In this document: one piece after another, positions 36,879 through 48,694 of the stretch
Layout: every line of letters starts with the position of its first letter
Position numbering within the stretch: position 1 is the first letter of the stretch
DNA from: Pseudomonas sp. AOB-7
Lineage (GTDB): Bacteria; Pseudomonadota; Gammaproteobacteria; Pseudomonadales; Pseudomonadaceae
Direction of reading: 5' to 3'
DNA: 64,000 nucleotides
NCBI RefSeq assembly: GCF_003696305.1
Contig: NZ_RFFK01000003.1
Location: forward strand, 169,887-233,886
The notes under the pieces: model-generated
Database searches by the model: none
The model's input: only the letters and a program-made list of their open reading frames with translations
Told to the model about the DNA's origin: nothing
Translations under genes and position numbers: made by a program

Positions 36879-37901
36879 CTACGACTGTTCCTGCTCCAAC
36901 AAGCGCCGCTTGCGCTGCAGGCCCCAGCGGTAGCCGCTGAGGCTGCCATCGCTGGCCACCACGCGGTGGCAGGGCAGCAGCAGGCCGATGGCGTTGCTGG
37001 CGCAGGCGCGTGCCACCGCGCGCGGGTGGCTGTGCAGCTGGACGGCCAGTTCGCCGTAGCTGCGCGTCTGCCCCGGCGGGATCGTCTGCAGCGCCTGCCA
37101 GACCCGCTGCTGGAAGGCGCTGCCGCGAATGTCCAGGGGCAGCTGGGCGGCCCGCTCGGGCTCGTCCAGTTGCTGCAGCACCTGCTGCAGCCAATCCCTC
37201 AACCCTAGGTCGTCCTCTTCGAGATGGGCCAGGGCGAAGCGCTGCCGCAACTCCGCGCGCAGCGCCTGCGCGTCGTCGCCGAACAGCAGGGCGCAGACGC
37301 CCTTGGCGCTGGCCGCGATCAGCATCTGGCCCAGCGGGCAGGGGGCGCTGGCGTAGCGCAGGCGTTCGCCGGCGCCGCGCTGGCGGCGCTGCGCCGGGCT
37401 CATGGCCTGGGGCTTTTCATAGAGGGCGCGGGTGCCGGAATAGCCGGCGGCCAGGGCGGCATCGAGCACGCTATCTGCCGTGCCCAGTTGCGCCTCCAGG
37501 CGCTGGCGCCGCTGGGCGGCGGCCCAGGCATGGGGCGTCAGCCCGGTACGGGCCTTGAAGGCGCGGGCCAGGTGCGAGGGCGACAGGCCGATGCGCGCCG
37601 CCAGTTGCGCCAGGCTCAGGCGCTGCTCGCCGCGCAGCAGCTGGCAGGCGGCGGCGACCAGGGCGTCGAGCTGCTGCGCCGGGCTCTGCCCCTGCGGCGT
37701 GCAGCGCTTGCACGGGCGGAAGCCGGCGGCCTCGGCGCTGGCCGCATCGCCGTGGAAGCTGACGTTGTCGCGCCGCGGCCGCCGCGCCGGGCAACTGGGC
37801 CGGCAGTAGATGCCGGTGCTGCGTACGGCGAAGACGAAGCGCCCGTCCTGGCCTGCATCACGGGCGCAGACGGCTTGCCAGCAGTGGTCGGTGTCGAGCA
37901 T
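36879..37901 (-). CDS. ada: Ada: methylated-DNA repair protein and transcriptional activator
   Basis: Bifunctional repair regulator, 340 aa. N-terminal zinc/methylphosphotriester domain with Cys33, Cys37, Cys64 and Cys67 (YCRPSC, PCKRC), AraC-type DNA-binding part (about 75-175, RIGLSPSHLARAFKARTGLTPHAW), and the C-terminal O6-methylguanine transferase with acceptor Cys311 in LLLPCHRVV. Start MLDTDHCWQA at 37901 has AGGAGG about 9 bases upstream. No alkB follows, unlike E. coli. Confidence 0.94.
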   Translation of the reverse strand: MLDTDHCWQAVCARDAGQDGRFVFAVRSTGIYCRPSCPARRPRRDNVSFHGDAASAEAAGFRPCKRCTPQGQSPAQQLDALVAAACQLLRGEQRLSLAQLAARIGLSPSHLARAFKARTGLTPHAWAAAQRRQRLEAQLGTADSVLDAALAAGYSGTRALYEKPQAMSPAQRRQRGAGERLRYASAPCPLGQMLIAASAKGVCALLFGDDAQALRAELRQRFALAHLEEDDLGLRDWLQQVLQQLDEPERAAQLPLDIRGSAFQQRVWQALQTIPPGQTRSYGELAVQLHSHPRAVARACASNAIGLLLPCHRVVASDGSLSGYRWGLQRKRRLLEQEQS

Positions 37902-38022
37902 GGGGGCCTTCCTCCTGATGCTTTCGATTGTCGGCCCGCAGCCGCGCGCTGCCAATCCGTAATGCGCTTTCAAAGCCGGGCTAGGCTTACAGCCCATCGA
38001 CGGCCGGCAAGGGGATGCAGGC

Positions 38023-41000
38023 ATGGCGCGTTACGCTCGTTGGGCGCTGGCGTTGCTGCTGTGGGGCGCGCTGGCGCCGGCACTGGCGGCGCTGCCGCTG
38101 AGCAAGGCGGAGCAGCACTGGCTGGCGCAGCACCCGCAGCTGCTGGTGGGGGTGGAACGCGCCGGCTGGCCGCCGTTCGACATGGTCGAGGACGGCCGCT
38201 ATCAGGGTATCAGCGCCGACTACCTGCGCCTGCTCGGCGAACGCCTGGGGGTGGAGATCGACGCGGTCTACTTCGACGACTGGGAGCAGGCCCTGGCCGC
38301 CCTGCGCGAGGGCCGCATCGAAATCCTGCCGTCGGTGGCGCGCACCCCCGAGCGCGAGGGCTGGATGCGCTTCAGCGATCCCTATCTGATCAGCAGCAGC
38401 CTGATCTTCAGCCGCCCGGAGGTGCGCGTGCAGCAGGTCGCCGACCTGGCCGGCAAGCGTGTGGCCATCGAGCGCGGCTACGTGCTGCAGCAACTGCTGC
38501 GCGACGAGGTGGCCGGCATCGAGTTCGTCGAGACCCTGAACACCGAGGAGGCCCTGCGCGCGGTGTCGTCCGGGCGCGCCGAGGCCTACGTCGGCGACAT
38601 GATAGTGGCCAGCTACCTGATCCGCCGGCACAACCTGGCCAACCTGGAGCTGCGCGGCGAGTCGGGGCTGAGCAGCAGCGAGATCCGCTTCGGCGTACGC
38701 CGCGACCTGCCGCAGTTGGTCGATCTGCTCGACCGCGCCCTGGCCAGCCTCAGCCGTGAGGAGCGCGAGGCGATCCGCGATCGCTGGCTGCCGCCGCTGA
38801 CCGAGTTCAACTGGCGCAAGGCGCTGCAGGTGGGCTGGCCCTACGCCCTCGGCCTGCTGGCGCTGATCGTCTTCGTGCTGGTGTGGAACCGCCGCCTGAC
38901 GGTGCAGATCGCCGAGCGCCAGCGCGCCGAGGCCGAGGCCAGGCGCCAGCGCAGCACCTTGCTGGCGCTGGTAAATGCGATCCCCGACCCGATCTGGTTC
39001 AAGGACAGCGACGGCGTCTACCGCGGCTGCAACCAGGCCTTCGCGGCGATCTTCGCGCGCAGTCCGGAGAGCCTGGTCGGCTGCCGCGACGAGCAGCTGT
39101 TCGACGCCGCGCTCAGCCGCGAGCGCGCCGACCTCGACCGCCGCGCCCTGGCCAGCCGCGCGCCGCTGGAAAACGAGACCTGGCTGGACCACGCCGACGG
39201 TCGGCGGGTGCTCTACGACACCCTGCGCGTGGCCTTCTACGACGACCGCGGGCAGTTGCTCGGGCTGGTCGGCACCGGCCGCGACATCACCGTGCGCAAG
39301 GAGGTCGAGGAGGCCATGGCGCGCGCCAAGGCCCTGGCCGAGCAGGCGGCGCGGGCCAAGGCGGACTTTCTCGCCAACATGAGCCACGAGATCCGCACGC
39401 CGATGAACGCCATCATCGGCATGTCGCACCTGGCGCTGAAGACCGACCTCGACCCGCGCCAGCGCGACTACCTGAACAAGATCCAGCAGGCCGGCCAGCA
39501 CCTGCTCGGGGTGATCAACGACATCCTCGACTTCTCCAAGATCGAGGCCGGCAAGGTCAGCGTCGAGTGCATCGAGTTCGACCTCGAGCAGGTGCTCGAC
39601 AACCTGGCCAACCTGATCGGCGACAAGGCCGCGGCCAAGGGCCTGGAGCTGCTGTTTCGCCTCGATCCGCAGGTGCCCTGCAGCCTGCTCGGCGATCCGC
39701 TGCGGCTGGGGCAGATCCTGATCAACTACGCCAACAACGCGGTGAAGTTCACCGCCGAGGGCGAGGTGGAGGTGCGCATCGAGCTGGAGCGGCGCGACGG
39801 CAAGCAGGTCTGGCTGCTGTTCGCGGTGCGCGACACCGGCATCGGTCTGGACGCCGAGCAGCAGGCGCGGCTGTTCGAATCCTTCCAGCAGGCCGACAGC
39901 TCCACCACCCGCAAGTACGGCGGCACCGGCCTCGGCCTGGCCATCTGCAAGCGCCTGGCCGAGGCCATGGGCGGCGAGGTCGGGGTCGACAGCCAGGTCG
40001 GCGTCGGCAGCCTTTTCTGGTGCCGCCTGCCGTTCGCCCTGGCCAGTCGCCAGCGCCCGGCGCTGCAGCCGCAGGCCGATCTGCGCGGGCGGCGGGTGCT
40101 GGTGGTGGACGACAACGACAATGCCCGCCAGGTGCTTGCCGAGCTGCTGACCAGCATGACCTTTCGCGTCGCCGAGGCCGCAGACGGCGTGCAGGCGCTG
40201 GCGCTGGTACGCCAGGCGCAGGCCGCCGGCGAGGGCTTCGAGCTGCTCTTCATCGACTGGCAGATGCCCGGCATGGACGGCCTGGAGCTGGCCCGGCGGG
40301 TGCGCGCGCTGGCGCTGACGCCGCCGCCCAAGCTGCTGATGGTCAGCGCCCACGGCCGCGAGGAGCTGCTGCAGGGCGCGCAGCGGGTCGGCGTCGAGGA
40401 CGTCCTGCTCAAGCCGCTCAACCCCTCGCTGCTGTTCGATGCGGCGATGCGCTGCCTGGGCGGCAACGGCGGGCTGAGCAGCTATGCGCGCAGCGGCGTG
40501 GGCGAGGCGGTACCGGATTTCGCCGGTCGTCGTGTGCTGCTGGTGGAGGACAACGAGCTGAACCAGGAAGTGGCCAGCGGCCTGCTGCAGGAGGCCGGGC
40601 TGCAGGTGGAACTGGCCGGCGACGGCGCGCAGGCCATCGAGCGCCTGCAGGCGGCGGCGGACGATCATTACCAGCTGGTGCTGATGGACATGCAGATGCC
40701 GGTGCTCGACGGCCTGGCGGCCACCCGCGTGCTGCGCGCCCAGCCGCGCTTCGCCGCGCTGCCGATCCTGGCCATGACCGCCAACGCCCTGGACGCCGAC
40801 CGCCAGGCCTGCCTGGACGCGGGGATGAACGATCACCTGAGCAAGCCCATCGAGCCGGCCACGCTCTGGGCCACCCTGCAGCGCTGGCTGCCGGGGAGCG
40901 CGGCGGTCGCTGGCGCGCCGGCGGCGCAGGCTCTGGATTTCGAGCTGGCGGGCGTGGACGTGGCCAGCGGCCTGCGCCGGGTGCTGGGCAAGCGCGCGCT

Positions 41001-41529
41001 GTACCTGGAGCTGCTCGGCAAGTTCGCCGCCGGTCAGGGCGAGTTCCCCGCGCAGCTGCGCGCCGCCCTGGCGGACGCCGATGGCGCGCGCGCCGAACGG
41101 CTGGCCCACACCTTCAAGGGCCTGGCCGGCAGCATCGGCGCCGGCGCCTTGCAGGCGCAGGCCGCGTCGCTGGAGGAGGCCCTCAGGCAGGGCGCCGCCG
41201 CGGCGCGGATCGAGGCGCTGCTCGGCGAGCTGGAGCCCCCGCTGCAAGCGCTGCTCGCCGCCATCGCCGCGCAGCTGCCGGCGCCGCCGTTGCCGCGCGA
41301 GGTCGCCGTCGAGCCCGGCGAATTGCAGCGGGTCTGCCAGCAGCTGGCGCGGCTGCTCGACGAGGACGATCCGCGCAGCGGAAAACTGCTGGAGGAACAG
41401 CGCGAAATGCTGCAGAGCGCCTTTAATGAGGGATATGCCGCCATCGCCCGCGCGGTGCACGGCTACGATTTCGAACAGGGGCTGCTGGCTTTGCGCGAGG
41501 CGGCGGCCGAGCAGGGCATAGAGTGCTGA
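38023..41529 (+). CDS. BvgS/EvgS-like hybrid sensor histidine kinase
   Basis: 1168-aa inner-membrane phosphorelay kinase. Signal peptide (1-23); one periplasmic solute-binding (SBP_bac_3) domain (about 30-262); membrane helix (about 270-290, [14 protein letters not shown]); PAS (about 312-425); HisKA with His455 in [12 protein letters not shown]; HATPase with intact VRDTGIGLD and [14 protein letters not shown]1 with Asp745 ([11 protein letters not shown]); REC2 with Asp889 ([11 protein letters not shown]); and Hpt with His1029 ([13 protein letters not shown]). The binding domain suggests sensing of an amino acid or similar metabolite. Partner regulator starts 15 nt downstream. Confidence 0.92.
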   Translation: MARYARWALALLLWGALAPALAALPLSKAEQHWLAQHPQLLVGVERAGWPPFDMVEDGRYQGISADYLRLLGERLGVEIDAVYFDDWEQALAALREGRIEILPSVARTPEREGWMRFSDPYLISSSLIFSRPEVRVQQVADLAGKRVAIERGYVLQQLLRDEVAGIEFVETLNTEEALRAVSSGRAEAYVGDMIVASYLIRRHNLANLELRGESGLSSSEIRFGVRRDLPQLVDLLDRALASLSREEREAIRDRWLPPLTEFNWRKALQVGWPYALGLLALIVFVLVWNRRLTVQIAERQRAEAEARRQRSTLLALVNAIPDPIWFKDSDGVYRGCNQAFAAIFARSPESLVGCRDEQLFDAALSRERADLDRRALASRAPLENETWLDHADGRRVLYDTLRVAFYDDRGQLLGLVGTGRDITVRKEVEEAMARAKALAEQAARAKADFLANMSHEIRTPMNAIIGMSHLALKTDLDPRQRDYLNKIQQAGQHLLGVINDILDFSKIEAGKVSVECIEFDLEQVLDNLANLIGDKAAAKGLELLFRLDPQVPCSLLGDPLRLGQILINYANNAVKFTAEGEVEVRIELERRDGKQVWLLFAVRDTGIGLDAEQQARLFESFQQADSSTTRKYGGTGLGLAICKRLAEAMGGEVGVDSQVGVGSLFWCRLPFALASRQRPALQPQADLRGRRVLVVDDNDNARQVLAELLTSMTFRVAEAADGVQALALVRQAQAAGEGFELLFIDWQMPGMDGLELARRVRALALTPPPKLLMVSAHGREELLQGAQRVGVEDVLLKPLNPSLLFDAAMRCLGGNGGLSSYARSGVGEAVPDFAGRRVLLVEDNELNQEVASGLLQEAGLQVELAGDGAQAIERLQAAADDHYQLVLMDMQMPVLDGLAATRVLRAQPRFAALPILAMTANALDADRQACLDAGMNDHLSKPIEPATLWATLQRWLPGSAAVAGAPAAQALDFELAGVDVASGLRRVLGKRALYLELLGKFAAGQGEFPAQLRAALADADGARAERLAHTFKGLAGSIGAGALQAQAASLEEALRQGAAAARIEALLGELEPPLQALLAAIAAQLPAPPLPREVAVEPGELQRVCQQLARLLDEDDPRSGKLLEEQREMLQSAFNEGYAAIARAVHGYDFEQGLLALREAAAEQGIEC

Positions 41530-41544
41530 AACAGGGGGGATGCG

Positions 41545-42732
<1,188 letters not shown>

Positions 42733-42785
42733 GTTGGCGAGGAGGTTTTCCCCTCGGCTCGTCGGTGGGGTTGAGGCGCCGACGA

Positions 42786-42837
42786 CGAAGCCCAACGCCC
42801 CCCATGAGCGCTGCTCGGGGCTGCTCGTTGGGCTTCG
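42786..42837. repeat. GAAGCCCAAC palindrome between convergent genes
   Basis: CGAAGCCCAAC (42786-42796) pairs perfectly with GTTGGGCTTCG (42827-42837). A flanking TCGTCGG/CCGACGA pair (42759-42765, 42779-42785) adds a second small hairpin. It sits between the response regulator and dppF, where it could end both transcripts. This is another common Pseudomonas intergenic repeat type. Confidence 0.7.
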
Positions 42838-42869
42838 TTGCGCTCAGCGCCAACCTACGGTTGAGCCTG

Positions 42870-43841
42870 CTAGCCGTTGATCCGCTCCACATGGTGGCAG
42901 GCCACCTGGCGCGCTTCGATCAGGCGCAGCTCCGGGCGCTCGCCGCGGCAGCGTGCGTCGGCATGCGGGCAGCGCTGGTGGAAGGCGCAGCCGGAGGGCG
43001 GGTCGAGCGGGTTGGGCAGCTCGCCGACTATCTTGATCCTGGGCTTGTGCGGATCGGGATGGAGGGTCGGGGTGGCCGACAGCAGCGCCTGGGTGTAGGG
43101 GTGCAGCGGGCGATGGTAGATGGCGGCGCTGGCGCCCATCTCCACCGGGCGGCCGAGGTACATCACCAGCACCTCGTCGGCGACGTGGCGCACCACGGCG
43201 AGGTTGTGCGAGATGAAGACGTAGCCGGTGCGGTACTGCTCCTGCAGGTCCATGAACAGGTTGAGCACCTGGGCCTGGATCGACACGTCCAGCGCCGAGG
43301 TCGGCTCGTCCGCCACCAGCACCTTGGGTTGCAGCATCATGGCGCGGGCCAGGGCGATGCGCTGGCGCTGGCCGCCGGAGAACATGTGCGGGTAGCGCTG
43401 GTAATGCTCGGGGCGCAGGCCCACCTGCTGCATCATCGCCTGCACCCGCTCGCGGCGTTCGGCGCGGGACAGATCGGTGTTGATCAACAGCGGCTCGGCC
43501 AGCTGATCGCCGATCTTCTGCCGCGGGTTGAGCGAGGCATAGGGGTTCTGGAACACCATCTGCACGTCGCGGCGCAGCTGTTTGCGCTCGGCCCGGCTGG
43601 CGCCGGCAACCTCGCGCCCGGCGATCTGCAGGCTGCCGGCGCTGGGCTCTTCGATCAGGGTCAGGGCGCGGGCCAGGGTGGACTTGCCGCAGCCGGACTC
43701 GCCGACCACCGCCAGGGTCTTGCCGGCCTCGAGGCTGAAGGACACGCCGTTGAGCGCCTGGACCAAGGCCGCCGGCTTGAACAGGCCGCGCGAGACGCTG
43801 TAGTGACGGGTCAGCTCATGGGCTTGGAGAACGCTGTTCAT
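42870..43841 (-). CDS. dppF: Dipeptide ABC transporter ATP-binding protein DppF
   Basis: 323 aa. Walker [10 protein letters not shown], signature [15 protein letters not shown], Walker [14 protein letters not shown]-terminal oligopeptide-transporter extension carries the Cys cluster [14 protein letters not shown] typical of DppF/OppF. Starts at 43841 overlapping the dppD stop (ATGA). Pairs with DppD to power dipeptide uptake. Confidence 0.93.
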   Translation of the reverse strand: MNSVLQAHELTRHYSVSRGLFKPAALVQALNGVSFSLEAGKTLAVVGESGCGKSTLARALTLIEEPSAGSLQIAGREVAGASRAERKQLRRDVQMVFQNPYASLNPRQKIGDQLAEPLLINTDLSRAERRERVQAMMQQVGLRPEHYQRYPHMFSGGQRQRIALARAMMLQPKVLVADEPTSALDVSIQAQVLNLFMDLQEQYRTGYVFISHNLAVVRHVADEVLVMYLGRPVEMGASAAIYHRPLHPYTQALLSATPTLHPDPHKPRIKIVGELPNPLDPPSGCAFHQRCPHADARCRGERPELRLIEARQVACHHVERING

Positions 43842-44803
43842 CGGGCCACCTCCAGGGGAAAGAAGCAGCGCGCGGCGCCACGCTCGTGTGCGTCCAGCGC
43901 TGGGCGCTCCTCGCGGCAACGCGGCTGCACGTAGGGGCAGCGCGGTGACAGCAGGCAGCCCTGCGGACGGTCGTAGCGGCCGGGCACTATGCCGGGCAGC
44001 GTCGCCAGGCGGCGGGCGCCGGCGCTGTGTTCGGGGATGGCCTTGAGCAGCGCCTCGGTGTAGGGGTGGCTGGGCGCGTCGAACAGGGTCGGCACCCGGC
44101 CCAGCTCCACCGCTTGCCCTGCGTACATCACGCAGACGCGCTGGGCGGTCTCGGCGACCACCGCCAGGTCGTGGGTGATCAGCACCAGGGCCATGCCCTG
44201 GTCGCGCTGCAGGTTCAGCAGCAGTTCCATGATCTGCGCCTGGATGGTCACGTCCAGCGCCGTGGTCGGCTCGTCGGCGATCAGCAGCTTGGGTTCGGCG
44301 GCAATCGCCATGGCGATCGCCACGCGCTGGCTCATGCCGCCGGAGAGCTGGTGCGGGTAGGCATCCAGGCGGCTGGCGGCGGCGGGGATCTCCACCCGCT
44401 CCAGCAGCTCGAGGGCACGGGCGCGCGCCGCCTTGCCTTTCAGGCCCATATGCTGGCGCAGCACTTCCTCGATCTGGAAACCCACGCTGTAGCTGGGGTT
44501 GAGCGCGGTCATCGGGTCCTGGAACACCATCGCCAGGTCCTTGCCGACTATATGCCGGCGCTGGCGGCCCTTCAGGCGCAGCATGTCGGTGCCGTCGAAC
44601 TGCAGGCAGTCGGCATGGACGATGCCAGGCGCGTCGATCAGGCCCATCAGCGCCATCATGGTCACCGACTTGCCGGAGCCTGACTCGCCGACTATGGCCA
44701 GCACCTCGCCCTTTTCCACGCAGAGGTCGAGGCCGTCGACCACCGGCACGGCATCGGCGGCGCCGAAGCGCACCGAGAGGTTGCGGATATCCAGCAGGCT
44801 CAT
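43838..44803 (-). CDS. dppD: Dipeptide ABC transporter ATP-binding protein DppD
   Basis: 321 aa. Walker [18 protein letters not shown], signature [15 protein letters not shown], Walker [15 protein letters not shown], and the C-terminal Cys cluster [14 protein letters not shown]. Begins [14 protein letters not shown] at 44803. A 72-nt gap separates it from dppC. Coupled to dppF. Confidence 0.93.
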   Translation of the reverse strand: MSLLDIRNLSVRFGAADAVPVVDGLDLCVEKGEVLAIVGESGSGKSVTMMALMGLIDAPGIVHADCLQFDGTDMLRLKGRQRRHIVGKDLAMVFQDPMTALNPSYSVGFQIEEVLRQHMGLKGKAARARALELLERVEIPAAASRLDAYPHQLSGGMSQRVAIAMAIAAEPKLLIADEPTTALDVTIQAQIMELLLNLQRDQGMALVLITHDLAVVAETAQRVCVMYAGQAVELGRVPTLFDAPSHPYTEALLKAIPEHSAGARRLATLPGIVPGRYDRPQGCLLSPRCPYVQPRCREERPALDAHERGAARCFFPLEVAR

Positions 44804-44875
44804 GCATGGCCCCCCGTGTGGATCGGGGTAGGGAGCGCCATGCGCAGCGGGATCATCTTGTGCATACGGGCCTCC

Positions 44876-45778
44876 TCAGATGGCGTTCTTCAGTTTCGGG
44901 TCGAGCGCGTCGCGCAGGCCGTCGCCCATCAGGTTGATGGCCAGCACGCTGAGCAGAATCGCCAGGCCGGGCAGGGTCACCACCCACCAGGCGCGTTCGA
45001 TGTAGTCACGCGCCGAGGCCAGCATGGTGCCCCACTCGGGCGTCGGCGGCTGCACGCCAAGGCCGAGAAAGCCCAGTGCGGCGGCATCGAGAATCGCCGA
45101 GGAAAAGCTCAGGGTGGCCTGCACGATCAAAGGCGCCATGCAGTTGGGCAGTACGGTGACGAACATCAGCCGCAGCAGGCCGGCGCCGGACAACTGCGCG
45201 GCGGTGACGTAGTCACGGCCCAGCTCGCCCATCACCGCCGCGCGGGTCAGGCGCACGTAGCTGGGCAAGGAGACTATGGCGATGGCGAAGATGGTGTTGA
45301 TCAGCCCCGGACCGAGGATGGCGACGATGGCCACCGCCAGCAGCAGCGACGGCAGCGCCAGCATGACGTCCATCAGGCGCATGATGCCGGGGCCGAGCAG
45401 GCGCGGGAAAAAGCCGGCGGCCAGGCCCAGCAGGATGCCGGGAATCAGCGACAGCAGCACCGAGGCCAGGCCGATCAGCAGCGACAGGCGCGCGCCATGG
45501 ATCAGCCGCGAGAGCAGGTCGCGGCCCAGCTCGTCGGTGCCGAGCAGGAAACGCCACTGGCCACCGTCCAGCCATACCGGCGGGGTGAGCAGGAAGTCGC
45601 GGTACTGCTCGCTGGGATCATGCGGCGCGATCCAGGGCGCGAACAGCGCGCAGAACAGCATCAGCAGCATGAACGCCAGGCCGGCGAGGGCGCCCTTGTT
45701 ATGGCTGAAGGCCTGCCAGAATTCCTTCAGCGGCGAGGGGTAGAGCAGGCTCTGGTCGAGGCTGGTGGCGGCGGTCAT
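44876..45778 (-). CDS. dppC: Dipeptide ABC transporter permease DppC
   Basis: 300 aa, six helices. N-terminal cytoplasmic end then LAGLAFMLLMLFCALFAPWIAP; GTDELGRDLLSRLIHGARLSL and the ATPase-docking loop YVRLTRAAVMGELGRDYVTAAQLSGAG are family hallmarks. A composite repeat separates it from dppB. Confidence 0.93.
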   Translation of the reverse strand: MTAATSLDQSLLYPSPLKEFWQAFSHNKGALAGLAFMLLMLFCALFAPWIAPHDPSEQYRDFLLTPPVWLDGGQWRFLLGTDELGRDLLSRLIHGARLSLLIGLASVLLSLIPGILLGLAAGFFPRLLGPGIMRLMDVMLALPSLLLAVAIVAILGPGLINTIFAIAIVSLPSYVRLTRAAVMGELGRDYVTAAQLSGAGLLRLMFVTVLPNCMAPLIVQATLSFSSAILDAAALGFLGLGVQPPTPEWGTMLASARDYIERAWWVVTLPGLAILLSVLAINLMGDGLRDALDPKLKNAI

Positions 45779-45792
45779 GGGCGTACCTCGCG

Positions 45793-45863
45793 TAGGGTGG
45801 ACGACGTTTCATCCGTCCACCGATGCCTTTTCACGGTGGATGAAAAGAGCGTCATCCACCCTA
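45793..45863. repeat. Two-hairpin GGTGGA..TCCACC composite repeat in the dpp operon
   Basis: Outer ends TAGGGTGGA (45793-45801) and TCCACCCTA (45855-45863) are complementary. Inside are GGTGGACG/CGTCCACC-like and GGTGGATGA/TCATCCACC hairpins. Same size and plan as 33551-33620 (70 and 71 bases). It lies between dppB and dppC. Confidence 0.85.
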
Positions 45864-45895
45864 GGTGATCGATGTGGTTATGCATGGCGCCGTCC

Positions 45896-46906
45896 TTATT
45901 TCTGATGGCGAATACGGGGATTGGCCAGGCCGTAGAGGATGTCCACGGTGAAGTTGACCAGGATCACCAGGCAGGCGATCAGCAGGATGCCGTTCTGCAC
46001 CACCGGGTAGTCGCGGGCGCCGATGGCCTCGATCAGCCATTTGCCGATGCCCGGCCAGGAGAAGATGGTCTCGGTCAGCACCGCGCCGGCCAGCAGGCTG
46101 CCGACCTGCAGGCCGAACACCGTCAGCACCGGGATCAGCGCGTTGCGCAGGCCGTGCACGAACACCACCCGCGCCGGCGACAGGCCCTTGGCCTGCGCGG
46201 TGCGGATGTAGTCCTCGCGCAGCACTTCGAGCATGGCCGAGCGGGTCATCCGGGCGATCACCGCCAGCGGGATGGTGCCGAGCACGATGGCCGGCAGGAT
46301 CAGGTGGCGCAGGGCGTCGACGAAAGCGCCTTGCTCGTCGCTGAGCAGGGTGTCGATCAGCATGAAGCCGGTGACCGGCGGGATGTCGTAGAGCAGATCG
46401 ATACGCCCGGACACCGGCGTCCAGCCCAGGCCGACCGAGAAGAACATGATCAGCAGCAGGCCCCACCAGAAGATCGGCATCGAGTAGCCGGTCAGCGAGA
46501 TACCCATCACCCCGTGGTCGAACAGCGAGCCGCGCTTGAGCGCGGCGATCACCCCGGCGATCAGACCCAGGGTGCCGGCGAACAACAAGGCCGCCAGGGC
46601 CAGTTCGACGGTGGCGGGGAACAGGCTGAGGAACTCGCGCCACACGCTTTCGCGCGAACGCAGCGACTCGCCCAGATTGCCGCTGGCGAGCTGGCCGATG
46701 TAGTCGAAGTACTGCTCATGCAGCGGCTTGTTCAGCCCCAGGCGCTCCATGGCCTGGGCGTGCATCTCCGGGTCGACGCGGCGTTCGCCCATCATCACTT
46801 CCACCGGGTCGCCGGGGATCAGGCGGATCAGGGCGAAGGTCAGCAGGGTGACGCCGAAGAAGGTGGGGATCAAAAGCCCCAGGCGTCTGGCGATAAAGGA
46901 CAGCAT
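45896..46906 (-). CDS. dppB: Dipeptide ABC transporter permease DppB
   Basis: 336 aa, six helices. N-terminal LGLLIPTFFGVTLLTFALIRLIPGDPVEVMMGE is diagnostic for DppB/OppB. ATPase-docking loop ARMTRSAMLEVLREDYIRTAQAKGLS. Ends PRIRHQK. Confidence 0.94.
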   Translation of the reverse strand: MLSFIARRLGLLIPTFFGVTLLTFALIRLIPGDPVEVMMGERRVDPEMHAQAMERLGLNKPLHEQYFDYIGQLASGNLGESLRSRESVWREFLSLFPATVELALAALLFAGTLGLIAGVIAALKRGSLFDHGVMGISLTGYSMPIFWWGLLLIMFFSVGLGWTPVSGRIDLLYDIPPVTGFMLIDTLLSDEQGAFVDALRHLILPAIVLGTIPLAVIARMTRSAMLEVLREDYIRTAQAKGLSPARVVFVHGLRNALIPVLTVFGLQVGSLLAGAVLTETIFSWPGIGKWLIEAIGARDYPVVQNGILLIACLVILVNFTVDILYGLANPRIRHQK

Positions 46907-46975
46907 CAGGCGGTTCTACTCCGTGGCGGGATGCGGGTGCCGGACTGCATGGTCCGGCGTTGTTGTGGTCTTGTC

Positions 46976-47036
46976 GTAGCCCGGATGCAATCCGGGGATA
47001 GGGCGCGAGAGGAGTCCCGGATCGCATCCGGGCTAG
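46976..47036. repeat. GTAGCCCGGAT palindrome between dppA and dppB
   Basis: Left arm GTAGCCCGGATGCAATCCGGGG from 46976, right arm ending GCATCCGGGCTAG at 47036, nearly perfect complement with an 18-base loop. It lies just after the second binding-protein gene and before dppB, the same position relative to a binding-protein gene as the urtA copy. Confidence 0.8.
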
Positions 47037-47042
47037 GGTTGT

Positions 47043-48641
47043 TCATGGCAGCTTCACCCGAGCGAAATTGTTCGACCCCAGCGGGCTCAGCACGAAGCCC
47101 TCGACGCCCTTGCGCAGGGCGGCGAACTGCTTGGGGTGGGCCAGGGCGATCCAGGGCGCCTGCTTATGGAAGATCGCCAGGGCCTGGCGATACAGCGCGG
47201 CGCGTTTTTCCTGCTCGGGCTCGCGGCGCGCCTGGGTGATCAGCGCGTCGAAGGCCCTGTCGCACCAACCCGCCTGATTCTCGCCGCTTTCGGCGGCGGC
47301 GCAGGACAGGTTGGGGGTGAGGAAGTTGTCCGGGTCGCCGTTGTCGCCGGCCCAGCCCATGAACACCAGGTCGTGCTCGCCGTTCTTGGCGCGCTTGATC
47401 AGCTCGCCCCACTCGAACACGCGGATGTCGCTGCGGATGCCGATGGCGGCGAGATCGGCCTGCAGCATCTGCGCGCCGATGCCCGGGTTGGGGTTGGTCG
47501 GCCCGCCACCGGGGCGGGTCCAGATCGACAGGGAAAAGCCGTCGGCGTGACCAGCCTCGGCCAGCAGGGCCTTGGCCCGTTCAACGTCATGCGGCCAGTC
47601 CGCGAGCTCGGGGTCATGGCCCCAGAGCGTCGCCGGGTAGGGCGCCACGGCCGGGGTGGCGTTGCCTTCGCCGTACTGCGCGCGGATATAGGCAGCCTTG
47701 TCGAACGCCAGATTCAGCGCCTGGCGCACGCGCACGTCGTCCAGCGGCGGGTGACGGGTGTTGATGCCGATATAGGCGGTCAGCAGCGAATCCAGTTCCA
47801 GCACCTGCAGTCTGGCGTCGGCCTTGAGCGCCGGGATGTCCACCGGGCGCGGGTAGAGGGCGATCTGGCAGTCGCCGGCCTTGAGCCGCTGCTGGCGCAC
47901 GTTGGGTTCGGGGGTGATGGCCAGCACCAGGCGCTCGATCGCTGGCGCGCCATCCCAGTACTCCGGGTTGCCGCGAAAGCGCACCTGGGCGTCCTTGGCA
48001 TAGCGCTCGAAGACGAAGGGGCCGGTGCCGATCGGCTGACTGTTGAGCCGTTCGGGCTTGTTCGTTGCGAGCAGATGCTCGGCGTATTCGGCCGAATAGA
48101 TCGAGGCGAAGCCCATGGCCAGGTTGGCCAGGAAGGGCGCCTCCGGATGCCTGAGGACGAAGCGCACCCGATGTTCGTCGAGCTTGTCGATGCGCTCGAT
48201 CAGCTTTGCCAGGCCCATGGCCTCGGCATAGGGGAAACCGCGCAGCGACAGCTTGTGCCAGGGATGATTCGGATCGAGCTGGCGCTGGAAGCTCCACAGC
48301 ACGTCGTCGGCATTGAACGCGCGCGTGGGCGTGAAGTCGTTGTTGGCGTGAAATTTCACCCCCTGGCGCAGGGTGAAGCTGTAGCTCAGGCCGTCGGCGG
48401 AGATTTCCCAGCTTTCTGCCAGCGCCGGCACCAGCTCGGTGCTGCCGGGGGCGAAGGCCACCAGACGCTCGAACAGGGTCTCGGCCGTGGCATCGGCGGT
48501 GGTCGCGGCGGTGTACTGGACGATATCGAAACCTTCCGTGCTGGCTTCGCTGCACACCACCAGATTATTCGCCGCCTGGACCTGTGCGCACAGCAAAGCG
48601 GCCAGCAGCAGGCCGCCGCGCTTAAAGGGCATGGAAGACAT
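47043..48641 (-). CDS. Dipeptide-binding protein, second copy (DppA-like)
   Basis: Periplasmic solute-binding protein, family 5, 532 aa. Signal peptide MPFKRGGLLLAALLCAQVQA; mature start NNLVVCSEASTEGFDIVQY; conserved RQGVKFHANNDF, RAFNADDVLWSFQR, LNSQPIGTGPFVFERY and MGWAGDNGDPDNFL. Start MSSMPF at 48641 has AGGAG 5 bases upstream. Same length as the neighbouring copy at 48695-50293 but clearly diverged, so the two may favour different peptides. Confidence 0.92.
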   Translation of the reverse strand: MSSMPFKRGGLLLAALLCAQVQAANNLVVCSEASTEGFDIVQYTAATTADATAETLFERLVAFAPGSTELVPALAESWEISADGLSYSFTLRQGVKFHANNDFTPTRAFNADDVLWSFQRQLDPNHPWHKLSLRGFPYAEAMGLAKLIERIDKLDEHRVRFVLRHPEAPFLANLAMGFASIYSAEYAEHLLATNKPERLNSQPIGTGPFVFERYAKDAQVRFRGNPEYWDGAPAIERLVLAITPEPNVRQQRLKAGDCQIALYPRPVDIPALKADARLQVLELDSLLTAYIGINTRHPPLDDVRVRQALNLAFDKAAYIRAQYGEGNATPAVAPYPATLWGHDPELADWPHDVERAKALLAEAGHADGFSLSIWTRPGGGPTNPNPGIGAQMLQADLAAIGIRSDIRVFEWGELIKRAKNGEHDLVFMGWAGDNGDPDNFLTPNLSCAAAESGENQAGWCDRAFDALITQARREPEQEKRAALYRQALAIFHKQAPWIALAHPKQFAALRKGVEGFVLSPLGSNNFARVKLP

Positions 48642-48694
48642 GTGAACTCCTGATCCGGGTAGAAGCGGCGCACCCGCAGGCGCGCCGCCTGCCA